Shown: one piece after another, positions 25,466 through 36,494 of the stretch | Numbering within the stretch: position 1 is the first letter of the stretch | Layout: each line of letters begins with the position of its first letter | Assembly (NCBI GenBank): GCA_932521035.1 | Contig: OW051496.1 | Coordinates: 4,278,001-4,342,000 of the forward strand | Length of the DNA: 64,000 nt | DNA from: Oscheius dolichura | Taxonomy: Eukaryota > Nematoda > Chromadorea > Rhabditida > Rhabditidae | Direction of reading: 5' to 3' | Notes under the pieces: generated by a model | Told to the model about the DNA's origin: nothing | Databases searched by the model: none | What the model saw: only the letters and a program-made list of their open reading frames with translations | Made by a program: the position numbers and the translations under genes

Positions 25466-27009
25466 ATGCTCTCGTCTTTCAAAAGAATCTTTTGCATCAT
25501 TTTATTACTTGTGGTAAGTACACTATCCAGAGATTCTTGCTCTGAATGTATTGAATATATATATATATATATATATCCTTGAAATAAAATGATTATGAGA
25601 AGCATACAATAATTTCGTATAAATATCTCGCCCTCCTTACAGACGGCACTCGTTGGCTATCTCAGCTCTGTATATATTATAATTTATGCCATTTTCTACA
25701 GCAAACGACGCACGTATTTCTATAAGATCTGCGTTTTCAAATGTGCTGCTAATTTTGTGGTCCTTTCGGTCTTCCTCTTCTGGATTGGACCACTTATTAT
25801 TACGTGAGCCTCTTTTTTTTAACTATACACGAGTGTTTACGAGATCCTCCTCTGGGTTTCGCTAATTTTGGCTGTCAATCGACTGGTGGCTTTAATGTTC
25901 TGGAGCTACTATGAGCGGCTTTTCAATGCCAAGATTATCTACGTAAGCGAGGATTTTAACACTTTCATTTTCCTTTTGGATTTGGGCTCGATGAGATCCG
26001 AAATAAGATGGGACGGCACAGGATCAACTGAGTAAGCAATCCTCCCCTGATCCGCTTCAACTACCGATTCCTCGATTCGGGGCCCGTAAAGCCGTCCCAC
26101 GAGATCCTACAGATTTCGACAAAATCCCGGATCCTGGAGGAAAATCTTCAGCGGGACTGGGGTAGTCGGTTGAGGGATTCTCCTAACAGACTATACCATA
26201 GTTAGGAATAAAAGAAGATTTCCTGTTGATAAGACTTATTTTTATTAGAAAATAATAATCAAAAGAGATGCTTTATAAAGCTGTTTTTTGCCATTCACAT
26301 CTAGTTATTTTTCCAGTGTTTGCTGTTACTGATTACAGCCTATAAAACCTACTCTGGCTATCAAACTTGTGGGTTTCCGACAATTTGCAGAGTAATAAAT
26401 CATTCCAGTTTTTATCGAAATCGTCTACCGGGGAGATCTAATGACTTGGGAAGTTTTGGGTCCTCCGGACAATGGCATCGTCTACGACGTCTTCATTCTT
26501 ATTGGAGTGGCCAGCTGCTTCAACACGGCCACTCTCTTCTATGTCATCTACATTGCTGTAGATTTCGCTGCTAAATAGAAAAGAGAACAGGTCGTCAGGT
26601 TATTCGAAAATCAAACGTCAGCCCATCAAAAAGAGTCAAAGAGAACTCCGTACTTTTTATTCAGGTTACTTGCATGGCTCTGATATAAAAAGTGGCAGTG
26701 CAAGCTTTTCTACAAGACCTCGTCTTTGCCGTGGATATAACCTTTATGTTTATTCTCTCCCAATTCTCGAGAAATCCCCTTTTTCAATTCTTTTGTGCCA
26801 ACTATACAAGCCTCCTTGTCTACGCCCTTGATGGCCCCATAATGGTGGCTTCCCAGAGACATTTGCTGAAGCCGTTTTTTAGGCTATTAGGCGTGAAGGT
26901 ATGTATGTTTTTATAGATAAAACGTCAAAAGCAGAAACAGAAACCGACAGCCGCAGTATCTTCATGGGCTACTCCGAGAGTTTCCGTACGTGCCAGCAGA
27001 CATGAGTGA
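25466..27009 (+). CDS. Seven-transmembrane chemoreceptor-like GPCR
   Basis: Reconstruction gives seven hydrophobic helices: ILLLVTALVGYLSSVYIII; FVVLSVFLFWIGPLII; LLWVSLILAVNRLVALMFW followed by YYERLF (the DRY-equivalent region with the NR motif of nematode Srx/Srt-type receptors); CLLLLITAY; IVYDVFILIGVASC; LVFAVDITFMFILS; YTSLLVYALDGPIMV. The third intracellular loop is basic and Ser-rich (SNVSPSKRVKENSVLF). A basic Ser-rich tail follows a 36-nt intron and ends at 27009. About seven exons, with introns from 26 to about 375 nt. The junction before helix 6 (about 26660) does not close in frame with a standard acceptor, so the exact edge there, or one base, is wrong. Likely role: sensory ligand detection at the plasma membrane. 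Confidence 0.72.
25555..25578. repeat. (AT)n microsatellite in GPCR intron
   Basis: Twelve AT dinucleotides inside the first intron of the chemoreceptor gene. Confidence 0.85.
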
Positions 27010-27510
27010 TATGCATACCTGTCCTTGATTCTGCAAATAAAGTTTGCCTTTTTGGATGAGGCTGTAAGCATGAGACGCCAGCGGCAGAGATTCATCCCAG
27101 AAAAGAATTTCTTCAACTAACAACAACCTTTCGGTGTTACCTGTTTGTTTCAAAGAAGAAAACAAAAATGGAAAAGTCCCAGAATTCTGTTTCCTAAAAT
27201 GTGGACATCTGACCCACCTAGACACCCAGTTTGGACCATCTAGCTCGATTAGACCTTTAGATAAAGCAGTTTCGTGTTATTCTCCCGTTTGTAATTCTTT
27301 CGCACTTTACTTTCTTTTTGTTGTAAGTTCTTATGATATATAGAATTCATGTTGTACTATTTTCAAACAGTGCAATATGCTTGCCAAAATCAACGGTGTA
27401 TTTATTTTTTCTAGCGCACTGCATTTACATATAAACCAACTTCATAAGTGCGGCTAGCGTTTTTTTTTTCTTCAAAAAATCAAAAGCTTTGTGAGATCGT
27501 TTTTCAGGAT

Positions 27511-30500
27511 ATGTCATGCGACATCGGAAGGCCACAGGACTCTTCAATTCAGCAAGCAGTGGTTAGGATAGGATTTACTCATTTCAAATGTATTAAGAAG
27601 CTCTCGAAAACGTTTCCCTATATCACCCGCGGTTTCCAATCGTTTCTAGAAGAGCTAGAATCGAGCTCAAAAATTACTTATGAACTATTGTAAGTTTCTT
27701 AAAAATAAAAGTTGCCATATGTTGAGTTTTAGAAAGAACACTATGGATGTTATTAGAAGTAGCAGCAGGACGTTTGATTCAACCGTTCCAACGGCACTGC
27801 GAGTATTGCAGCTTCTACGTATAACGGTAGGTGTATTACTAACAAGGGAACTTTTTCAAAAAGCGATGCGTTCCTGTGTACTGAAGTACACCATTCGATA
27901 GAGAATCAAAATTTATCTATGAATCCGAAGTCAGGAAGTGTCTAATGCACCCTGTTACACAGCAACACATATAGGGAAAGACTTGGAAATTTTTCAAAGA
28001 AATTCCTTTGCAAAATGAAAGCTACCGCTCAAAAGAAGTGAGCCAGAAAAAAGGGCAAAAAATGCTACCGAGACCGAACTTGGGTCTGTACAACCATAGC
28101 CCAACCTTTTACCTGTTGAGCCATGATGCTGCTTGGAAATGGATGAAATTAGAGCAATGATGTTCTTTAGTACAGTATGAGGAAAATGTCACAGGGCGCG
28201 TTAGGCACTTCCTGACACCAGCTTCTTGTACAACTTTTCATTGTCTATCGAATGGTGTACTTTGTTTGGCAAGAACGCTTTTTTTTCCAATTTTTTTATT
28301 TTTTCTAGGAAAACAGCAAGGGGTGGCAGTCCGCTGAAAGATAACCAAGACGGAACTTAGTATGCCATGCTGTTTTTCCTAGAAAAAATAAAAAAAAATT
28401 CTATGGACCGCTAAAATGTTGAAAGGGCCGCTAGTATCCCAATGGACCACTAATATCTGAAAGGACCGCTAAGATCCCAATGGACCGCTAATGTACAAAA
28501 GAGCCATTTTTCTTAGCGCACTGCACTGAATATAGGCCGTTTTCCTACATAAATGATAAATAACTTTTTTCAGTACAACAGTCTTTCTGAATCAGAGAAG
28601 AAGACATTGGCTGCAAAAAGAACTGAGACTACCCGAGACGTAACAAAGGAGTCTGAATCCGACGTTGATCTTTTTTGTATGCTAACAGAGGAGGGTCTAT
28701 TACCAATTGTAAAAGCAACAGGAGAAAGAACAGTAGAATCTTTCCGGATGTTAAACAGATTTTTCGAATCAGGATTGACCATTGGTGATCACGGAGGTGA
28801 GCTAAAATCTTAATAGCTCATTACTTTAATAGATGCGCGAACTTCTTCATATAGTCCGTTTCCAACCGAAAAGACGCGTAATTTTTCATTTTTGGTCTGT
28901 TTGGTGGCGCGAGGTTACAGAAATAACCTTTAGCCGCGGCTTTTCGGTTGGAAACCGACTATATATAAATGTCTTCTGTAGGCCTAAAGAGCTGCCAAGG
29001 TATTCATATTATTATTTTTGTAACGTTTTTATGATTGATTTGTTGTATACTCAACCAGCTCGAGAAACTAGCCAATATTATTTTAGATGACGATATAATT
29101 TTGGTTGATTCGCCTAAAGAGGAAATGCCACAAATAAATGTAGTAGATCTTGCCGAATCTCAACAAAATTTAACCACTGAAGCCTATCAATCCAAGATCA
29201 TGGAAAATAATTATGCCAAAGTCGAAATGAAAAACATTATACAACCAATAAGAGAAAAACAAATGCAGGAAGATGATGAATTGCAATGCATAGGAGGAGG
29301 TGATATGTACGGGTTTTTCGAATGCTTTCTTCATCATTATTTTTTTGGCAGAACTTCTACTGCTAAAAGAAAGAAAAAACACCACTGCACCAGTTGTTCG
29401 CATAGCTTTAAAACTAAAATAGGTCTGCAAGATCACATAGATAAATTACACATACAGGATATATCAATGTTTGATAAACTCAGTGATATCGTAAGTCATG
29501 TTGTTTTTTTATACAAAACAATTAGGTGTATGGTTTGCCTCTTTCGGGCATAGCGTACCTCTGCCCATCATGCGTGGCTGCTTTCGAAAGTGAGGACCGG
29601 CATAGTGAACACATGAAATTACATGGGAAGTCACCTGCATCTCCGCTTTTGTAAAAGTTTTATTTGATTTTTAAAACTTATTTTCAGAATGTGCGAGTAT
29701 TGTAGCACAGTTTTAGTTAACCACGATATGATGGATAAACACCTTGGCGAGCAAGGTCATGGCCTTCCACGCAATGATAGCCCTGGAGGCTCTTTTATCG
29801 CAACAGAGTTGTGGTGCACCGAATGTTCACCAAATCTGGTTTTTTGCACTGTTAGTTCTTTAATTTAGCTTACTTAGTTCTTAATTTTTAAGGAAGCTGG
29901 ATATTATCTGCACGTCGAACAAGCTCATAACAGAGAAATATTTTTCTTTTGCAAAAAGTGTCTAATGGGTAGTTGTGATTCCAAATTGGTTTGGGATCAT
30001 ATAATGTCAGGAGTATGCACTCAAAAGGTATACAAAAATTAAACTAACATTTTAGATTTAGATAGTTTACGAGCGTACTCTTGGAATGTGTGTTGCTTCA
30101 GATATACATTTTCAACCAATTGACGAAGAAACCAACCTAAAGAAACCCACTTATTTGTTTGTAACTCCGCACAATTGTGCTGGCCGTACTTTCATTCGTT
30201 TCGGATCCCGCTTTGCAACCTGTGGAGAAGTAGAGAATGGTAGAAAATGTTTATCACTGGTTGAGTAAAAATTTTTCTTATAATTCACTTTCTTGCAGCA
30301 AAATTTTTTCCGCTATGAAAATTACATCGCCCGGAAGAACAACAACTTCACGGATACTTTATTTACCGACCGCTTTCCTCCACGGAATTATGTCGACAGT
30401 GATTACACCATGTATGCATATCTGCGATTCATAAATAACCAAGGCGTCGAACCACAATTTAAAAGTATAAAGTTATCTTTTATAGTGTATTAATTAAGAA

Positions 30501-31049
30501 CATTCATCGAAGCAACAAGTTAAATTTAAAGTTCCTCGAATATCACGTCCGTCTATACAGCGGATTCCGCCTGTAGCTAGAGTTGTGATCTGCTTTTTTA
30601 ACGCACTTTTACTTCTTTAGACTCATAATATCCCGCCGAATGGATCAGTTGCACAAAGTCCAAATGCCCAAAGGATAAATTATCGTCCTTTAAATCCAGT
30701 GCGTAGTTTACTTTTGACCATAATAATTTTTCATTAGAAACTAACCCAAGGGGTACCTATTCTTCACATATCCACAACACCATTAACTCCAGTGGAACTC
30801 GCGAATAACACGGTTAGTTATTATAACAACGCAGGGTTTATCAATTTTAAGGTAAGGAGAAGCGCATCCTCTCCTTCTATGGCTCGAACCGTGGTTTCTA
30901 CTTCACATAACCAATCTCCTTGGGCCCTTCGCGATGTTATAATTCGAAAAATTGCGAGATTAAAGGACGACTTGGCAAGAGAAGAGGCAAAGCTCAAAAC
31001 TATAGAAGAAAATATCGGCTTCTACAACCACGCTAGATCTAATCAGTAA
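27511..31049 (+). CDS. C2H2 zinc-finger protein
   Basis: About 14 exons. The N-terminal part (MSCDIGRPQDSSIQQAVVR) is helical without a known domain. An acidic linker follows (ESESDVDLFCMLTEEG, DDDIILVDSPKEE). Then come about five C2H2-type units in 29380-30040: CTSCSHSFKTKIGLQDHIDKLH is canonical; LCPSCVAAFESEDRHSEHMKLH, CEYCSTVLVNHDMMDKHLGE, LWCTEC..HVEQAH and FCKKCLMGSCDSKLVWDHI follow. After the fingers is a conserved-looking Phe/Tyr/Asn-rich block (NFFRYENYIARKNNN), then a Ser/Pro-rich tail with a terminal helix (REEAKLKTIEENIGFY). Probably a nuclear DNA- or RNA-binding regulator. One intron holds a foldback element and minisatellite, another a MITE. The 5' exons (27511-27830) are joined to 28574 over a 740-bp intron and are less sure. 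Confidence 0.75.
27857..28290. mobile_element. Foldback element with long inverted arms
   Basis: The left arm (about 27857-27952) and right arm (about 28193-28290) are imperfect reverse complements. Shared blocks include gtacaccattcgatag / ctatcgaatggtgtac (exact, 16 bp), tcaggaagtg / cacttcctga, and aaaaagcg..cgttc / gaacgctttttt at the tips. The arms are about 95 bp and the spacer about 240 bp, with no coding capacity. It lies within an intron of the C2H2 gene. Confidence 0.7.
28299..28388. repeat. Inverted repeat (stem about 20 bp)
   Basis: ttttctaggaaaacagca and its reverse complement tgctgtttttcctagaaaa (one mismatch) enclose about 50 bp. It abuts the larger foldback element and the minisatellite, making a repeat cluster in one intron. 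Confidence 0.65.
28403..28500. repeat. Minisatellite, about 20-bp unit x5
   Basis: Five degenerate copies of a unit like tggaccgctaagatcccaa. The copies alternate between endings tcccaa and tgaaa/acaaaa, so the true period may be about 40 bp as a higher-order repeat. Confidence 0.75.
28850..28963. mobile_element. MITE-like element, copy 2 (short form)
   Basis: A 114-bp element with terminal inverted repeats tatagtccgtttccaaccg.. and ..cggttggaaaccgactata, one mismatch over about 24 bp. It shares its right 75 bp with the element at 619-897. It sits inside an intron of the C2H2 gene between a gtgagc donor and a tctgtag acceptor, so it appears tolerated by splicing. Confidence 0.85.
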
Positions 31050-31210
31050 AAGGAATATGTATTTTGTTTGCCTAAATAAATTTTATTATTTAGCCCTATA
31101 TCCACTATATCGAAAGATTGTTCGAATCGCTCAGCGCCGAAAGTTTAATATCACTAATGAGCTGAACAATTATAAAAGTAGAATTTATTGTAAAATGTGG
31201 ATGAAAAACA

Positions 31211-32567
31211 TCATTCTTCATCGTCAGAGTCGATAGGGTCCTCTTTTTTTCTTTCTTGGCCACGGGCAAGGAAACGACGATTTTCAATAATAGCTTCCAA
31301 AGCACCGACATTTTTGGCACGCTCCTACAAATAAAAAATAAAAGCTGATAATAACTTACTAATAGATCACTTTGTTCTTGTGGTGAAATTGTTTGAGAGG
31401 TCGATACAACATGTGCAACGATTTCGTCCAGTCTTAAATAACTGATATATAACTAATGATAAAGCTAACCTATTTAAAAGCCTCTCACAATGTTCTACGC
31501 GGTCCGCTTGTTCCGCTACGTAATCATCATCCACACCCATCAGTTTGAATATGAATTCTCGCAAAACTTCATCGGGTTTTTCTTAAAATGGATTTATGTG
31601 AAATACATAGCTATGTTACGTATATAGTTGAGACCATATTTGATAGCTGCTAAAGAAAGTTGAGATGGAGGATACATGAGCATAGCGTCTCCTAACAGGC
31701 ACATCTGAAGAGTGTCGATGTTTACCCATAGAAAAACATACTCGGAAAAAATCTTCAGCTGCCGGGCGAATGGTTTCTAAATCAAAGTTCAGTAGCATTT
31801 TTGTTTTCATATCCATCAGATGCCCCTCAAAAGGTCTGTAAATAGGATAAAAACATAACAAAAAATGTCACCTGAACGGGCAATGAACAGTGAGTTGATA
31901 ATTAAGAGAGCGCATAATATCTGGCTCCATTGCAAGGATCTTAGTCATATTCTGTTCGGCACTGCCGGTGCTGAAGATTATTTTAACCTTTGTAGGTAGA
32001 ATACTAACGTCAAATTATTCACGAATTCTTCTATTGTCACAAAAAATTCATCAGTTTTCATAGCTAAATAGAAGCATGCCATCATCGCTATCTGAAAAAA
32101 TAAATGATTATAGAACAAACTAAGAAGCCAGAAACAAAATTCAGTGCAGAAACAAAACGTTCTTTAGGCATAAAATCCATGGCAGACCAGTCAAGATAAA
32201 GGCGTTTGTAGTACATATATGCTGTCCATCTTACTGAATGCCACAGTCGTGGCTGAAAACTATCAGCAAACCTAAAGATTATTGATATGTGTGTATAGAT
32301 GCATTCTTATTTCAAAGCAGAGTGTTCTACAATCCGTGTCAACAGTATTTCCTCATGAACAGACATAAACATTTTAGCTTCTTCCTCGTCGACAAATTCT
32401 AATCGTGACTCGTGGGCTTTTGCATTGGCCTAAAATCATTAGAAAAGCAAACCAGAAATATTGCCCAATAGAAATGGTTGATGCGCAAAACAAACTTTAG
32501 TTCTTCTTTCATGTAGTTGCTCGACTGTAAATGTCCAATATTTCTTTTGGGTGCTTGTTGAATACAT
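31211..32567 (-). CDS. CCNH: Cyclin H (CDK-activating kinase / TFIIH subunit)
   Basis: Regulatory subunit of CDK7-cyclin H-MAT1, which phosphorylates cell-cycle CDKs and the RNA polymerase II tail. ATG is at 32567, with the typical start MYSTSTQKKYWTFTVEQL. The first cyclin box has MYYKRLYLDWSAMDFMPK and MMACFYLAMKTDEF (the family's ACFLACKVDEF region). The second box starts MRSLNYQLTVHCPFRPFEGH, a nearly diagnostic cyclin H sequence, and contains DAMLMYPPSQLSLAAIKYG. The C-terminal helix region carries RVEHCERLLNRL and an acidic end DSDDEE (stop at 31211). Length about 330 residues fits. Around ten exons with 35-45 nt introns. It converges on the C2H2 gene, leaving about 160 bp between stops. 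Confidence 0.94.
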
Positions 32568-33001
32568 CTCTCTTACTCTAATATTTTGACCACCTGCAAT
32601 TGTTTTGTAGATTAAAAATGTAAAAATTTATATATATATCTAACGAAACCAATAATAGCCGAAGCCGTCTTGAGTACGAAACGGAAGATATATCTGGGAA
32701 TTTCTAGAATGCCGTAATTTTCAAATGCGCGAAAGTTCAAAGCTTTCGGCATCTATTCAAGAAGACCCATGTGTTGAGTTGCCACTCAATTGACATAATA
32801 AAAATCGTTTATTACACAATATCTAATACAAAATAATATATAGATTTCTGAAATATAATGGAAATTTCCCCGTTGGAAATGGAAATGGATAGAACAGAAT
32901 ACAGAAGAAAATAAGTAAACCGTACAGCCGAAAGAATGAATCGGGTTGGTATGCTCAACTAGCGAAGCTGACCGGGATGACGAAATATTGAACAAAGACG
33001 T

Positions 33002-36000
33002 TTACAATGCTCTCCGAGAAGAGAAATGGCGTTTGGATGGCGAGAGGAATTCCTTGGCTCGGTCGGGGCCGAGGATCCTTTCTTCTATCTCCAGGTCAGG
33101 GGTGTATGGAACTTTGCTCGTCACCGATACAATCTAAAAATATTGAAATAATATAGGAACAAAGGGACCCGTTCTACCTTTTCGCTGGAATATCGAACCC
33201 GGCCCGGGGCCGTCGTGTCGACGATTTCACACAAGCTGTCGGCCTGCAGCCGGGTCATACAGGGAAAGGCTTCTTTGATGGGAAAGGTCGCCCTGTTCAG
33301 GTTGGGGCACCCCTTCTCCTGGAGGTGGACCCTCAGGTCCGTTAGAAAGAAGGATCCCGCATTGCATAGCTTGCACCGTAGACGGATGACCCGGATATGG
33401 GAGACCATGTGGCGGCGGGCATCCTGAACACTTTCTGTTATAGCCCAGACGACCTGTTGATACTTTGAGACTCTCAATTCTCGCGTTGCAGTGCTCACAG
33501 ATGTATCCTCCCGGCTGCTGGTGGTCGCTGGATGCGTTATAACTGACTCCAGCCTCCTGAAATACCCTATATTCTCCCGGCTACGAGGCAGCCTACCTGA
33601 GGTTTCAAGCCGGCGAAGATGATGGCCTTCTGTTGGGGAGAGAGGTAGACGGGGATGCCGGAGAGGTCGGCCGGGGTCTGGCCGTGTTTTCCGAAAGTCT
33701 ACAAGTCACCGTAATTATTGGTCAATTTGGCCATAATTACCAGGAGAGCCTCCTCGGTGGCGTCGCGGGCCAGGCTCATGTCCTGCTTGCGACGGCTCGA
33801 CCCGGGACTGGGGATGGGACTCGGCTCGGCGGATGCCTCCGTCGGGGTGGCGCTGTCAGTCAAAGGGAAGACGAAGTCCTCCTTATCCTCCTCCGGAGGG
33901 GGTGTCGGTGTAGCGGGTTTTCTGCAAATGGCCGGTTAGAGGTGACCACCCAGGTCGTCCTACCTGATGGGCTTGATTCTAATCTTGGGGATCGGCTTCT
34001 GCGGGCTGCTTTTGGCCTTGGAGACGACGACGGCCCTGGCCGGCGCCGGGGGCACGGACGAGTCTTTCTGAGGGGCGGGGGTTTCTTCTTTGATCGTCTT
34101 CTTCTCCTCGAGGAGATAGCTCTCCATCCAGTCCGGTCGCTTCTTTGCCCTACTGGGACGAGCCGAGCCCATGTCCGGGCCGGCCTCCTTTCCAGCCTCC
34201 TGGGGTGACTCCTGCGGCGTCTCCTCGAGCTTTTCCTTCTTCATCTTCGGCTCTTCTTCCAGCTGAATTCTTTTCTTTTAAATTAAAAAGAGCAGATAGA
34301 CCTCTTCCGGTTCGATCTCCTCCTCCTCCTCTTCCTCTTTAATTTCCTCCTCCGCCACTACTGGCCCATCGACAAGCGGAAGACTGGCCTGTCTGGCCTG
34401 TTGGTTCAGTACTTGCTCACATTTAGCTTTGTAAGCAGCCCGGCCACGGAGTTTTCTCTTCCTCCCGTAGAGACGAACACCGGACACGTCGATTTTCTAA
34501 AAGGGAAAGGATGCCCTCGAAGGGGGCGGCCGCTCACCTCGCCGTCCTCCTCTACCACCTGCTTCAGGAGGTGTTCCATGACCCATTTGACATCCTGTGT
34601 CAGTTTCCTGTTGGCCTTCCTCTCCTGCTCCTCCAGCTTTCTCTGCTGCTTTTCCAATTCTTGGGTTTCATCGGGGAGAGAGGTGAAGGGACTGGGGGTG
34701 GCGCGGGAGACGTGTCTCGTGGATCTTGCCGGGGTGGCGATTGGGCCATTTCTTAGATTCCGACTTCTGGTCTAAAAGGGATTGGTTCTCATGTCCCCAA
34801 AAGTCGCCTACCCTTCCCATTCTGACCAGGGTCGGGGGTTCCTCGTCCTCGTTGTCGTCGCAGTCAACCATTCCCGAATCGTTAGGTTCTATGGGTTGGA
34901 TGATGGGCGGCGAACTCTCAAATTCAAATTTTTTAGAAAAGATACTGTAACGATTAAGAGGAAAACAGAAACTGGGCAGTTTAGAATAAAAACATTTGAA
35001 TTCCCTCTATCCCCCCATTTGCCGCACGGTGATGCCGGCCCTTTCGCTGCGGGACATCTCTTGATTCGGCAGCCTTTTGGTCGGCCAGGAGGATGCAACC
35101 AGTCCAATTATAAGGAGATCGTCTTCTCTCCCCAAACTCATAAAGAGTTCTCACCTGGTCACCGTTGTCGTTCTCCTCCTCGTCCCTCTCCTCCCCGCCG
35201 GCCGCACCCAAATTCGGGCTGAGACTTCTGACTCGATGGCTCTAAAGTGAAGGATTGAGATGGCTATAGTGACCAAAGGAACCTTCTTCGGGGAGACGGT
35301 GTCTGTGTCCTCTAGCCGGTCCTTCTCGTGCTGCTCCTTGACATTCTTGTGGACTCGGACATAATGTTGGAAGTAATTGGACCATCTGAACGGGACAACA
35401 GTTTAGAGGGAGACTGTCCCCTACTGTTTGATTGTGTGGTTACAGAGGTAGCAGGAGAGTTTGTGACCCTTTCCGCGGGTACTGTGCTTCATCCCGCAAT
35501 GGTAGGCGAAGACCTAGGCGGGATCATAAGGGAGGAGGTCAGGTGAGACTCACAGAGAAGTTCTTGAAGGGGCGGACATCGACACAGCCGGGGTGACGGC
35601 ATTTGATACTCAGTCCATCGATGACCTCCGGGTTGAAGTGGAGGATCTTGTGGAGGGCGGCCAGCTGAAAAAAGGACGGCTGGCTGGTTGGAGAACAGGG
35701 GACTACCTCGTTGGGGGGAAGGGCGGCCGAGTACCTGTTGAGGATGGCGTCCTTGTCCGACCGGCGGCCCATCAACCGGACCGATTTATTTCTGATTAAT
35801 CGATTAGCAGATGACTGGATACCGTGATACCTGGTGTTCGGATCTTGGGGGAAATTGACGATGATTCTATCGTCTTTGGCGACGACTTGGTCCACGTCCT
35901 GTTCGGAGGCGGCCAGGCCGACGAGTCTCTTCTCCTCCACCCGCCGGATATTCGTCCGGGGCAGGGTGGACAGGATGAGCTTCTCCGACGAGCCGGGCAC

Positions 36001-36494
36001 GGGCACCGCGACCTCCTGACTCGCCTTCTGGACTATCTTCACCATATTGTTGGTTGCTCTCGTCTTGTCCCCGTCCTCCTCGTCCAACTCATCTGAACAC
36101 CCTGATTAGACCTGTAAACTGCCGTGCCCATACTTTTCTGAACTTTCTCGAGATACTGTTCCCAAAGGGCGGAAGAGTTGGCCACCACGGCTCCGAACTT
36201 GCCCTTGCAGTACTGTCTCTTGTGGGTGGTGAAGTTGATGATACTGCGGAACATGCCGCGACAGTACCTAGGAAGGGTCTCGTCACGATTAGCAGCTCCG
36301 GTTACCGGCACTCGTAGATGACGTCACACTCGGTTTGGAGAAGCCTTTTGAGTTCTGTGGTTCCGGATTGGTAGAACTGGACAAGGCCGGGGACTCCTGG
36401 AATTTATTTTTATTGGGAGGGCAACAGCAGACAACTAACCCTCTACCCCTCCTGATGGGATGTTCTGAGATAATGCAGAGACGTCTTGAGACAT
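33002..36494 (-). CDS. Long zinc-finger protein, ZNF800-like
   Basis: Start MSQDVSALSQ (ATG 36494), stop at 33002-33004. The first domain reads YECRYCRGMFRSIINFTTH, then KRQYCKGKFG, a C2H2 unit with the wording I associate with ZNF800 homologues. A second Cys/His unit is CYLCNHTIKQWSNYFQHYVR then VHKNV (about 35430-35300). The C-terminal pair is YICEHCNARIESLKDARRHM and RCKLCNAGSFFLTDLRVHLQ (about 33500-33320). Between them are long charged linkers with a Glu run (EEEIKEEEEEEEIEPEEV), coiled-coil-like EKQQRKLEEQERKANRK, and Pro/Ser-rich stretches. About 14 exons, with introns short and GC-rich. Likely a nuclear regulator. The ZNF800 match is by motif memory only, but the zinc-finger call is firm. 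Confidence 0.75.

Noticed and set aside
26917-26934. Apparent 18-nt intron at the end of the GPCR gene
   Set aside because: A second acceptor at aaaagcag gives a normal 36-nt intron with the same frame.
29397-30040. C2H2 gene as a retrotransposon Gag or transposase
   Set aside because: The fingers are spread over several spliced exons and no integrase, reverse transcriptase or transposase motif is present.
34145-36317. Many plus-strand ORFs of 60-190 residues
   Set aside because: They are mirror frames of the GC-rich minus-strand zinc-finger gene, whose spliced frame has fingers and continuous coding sense.
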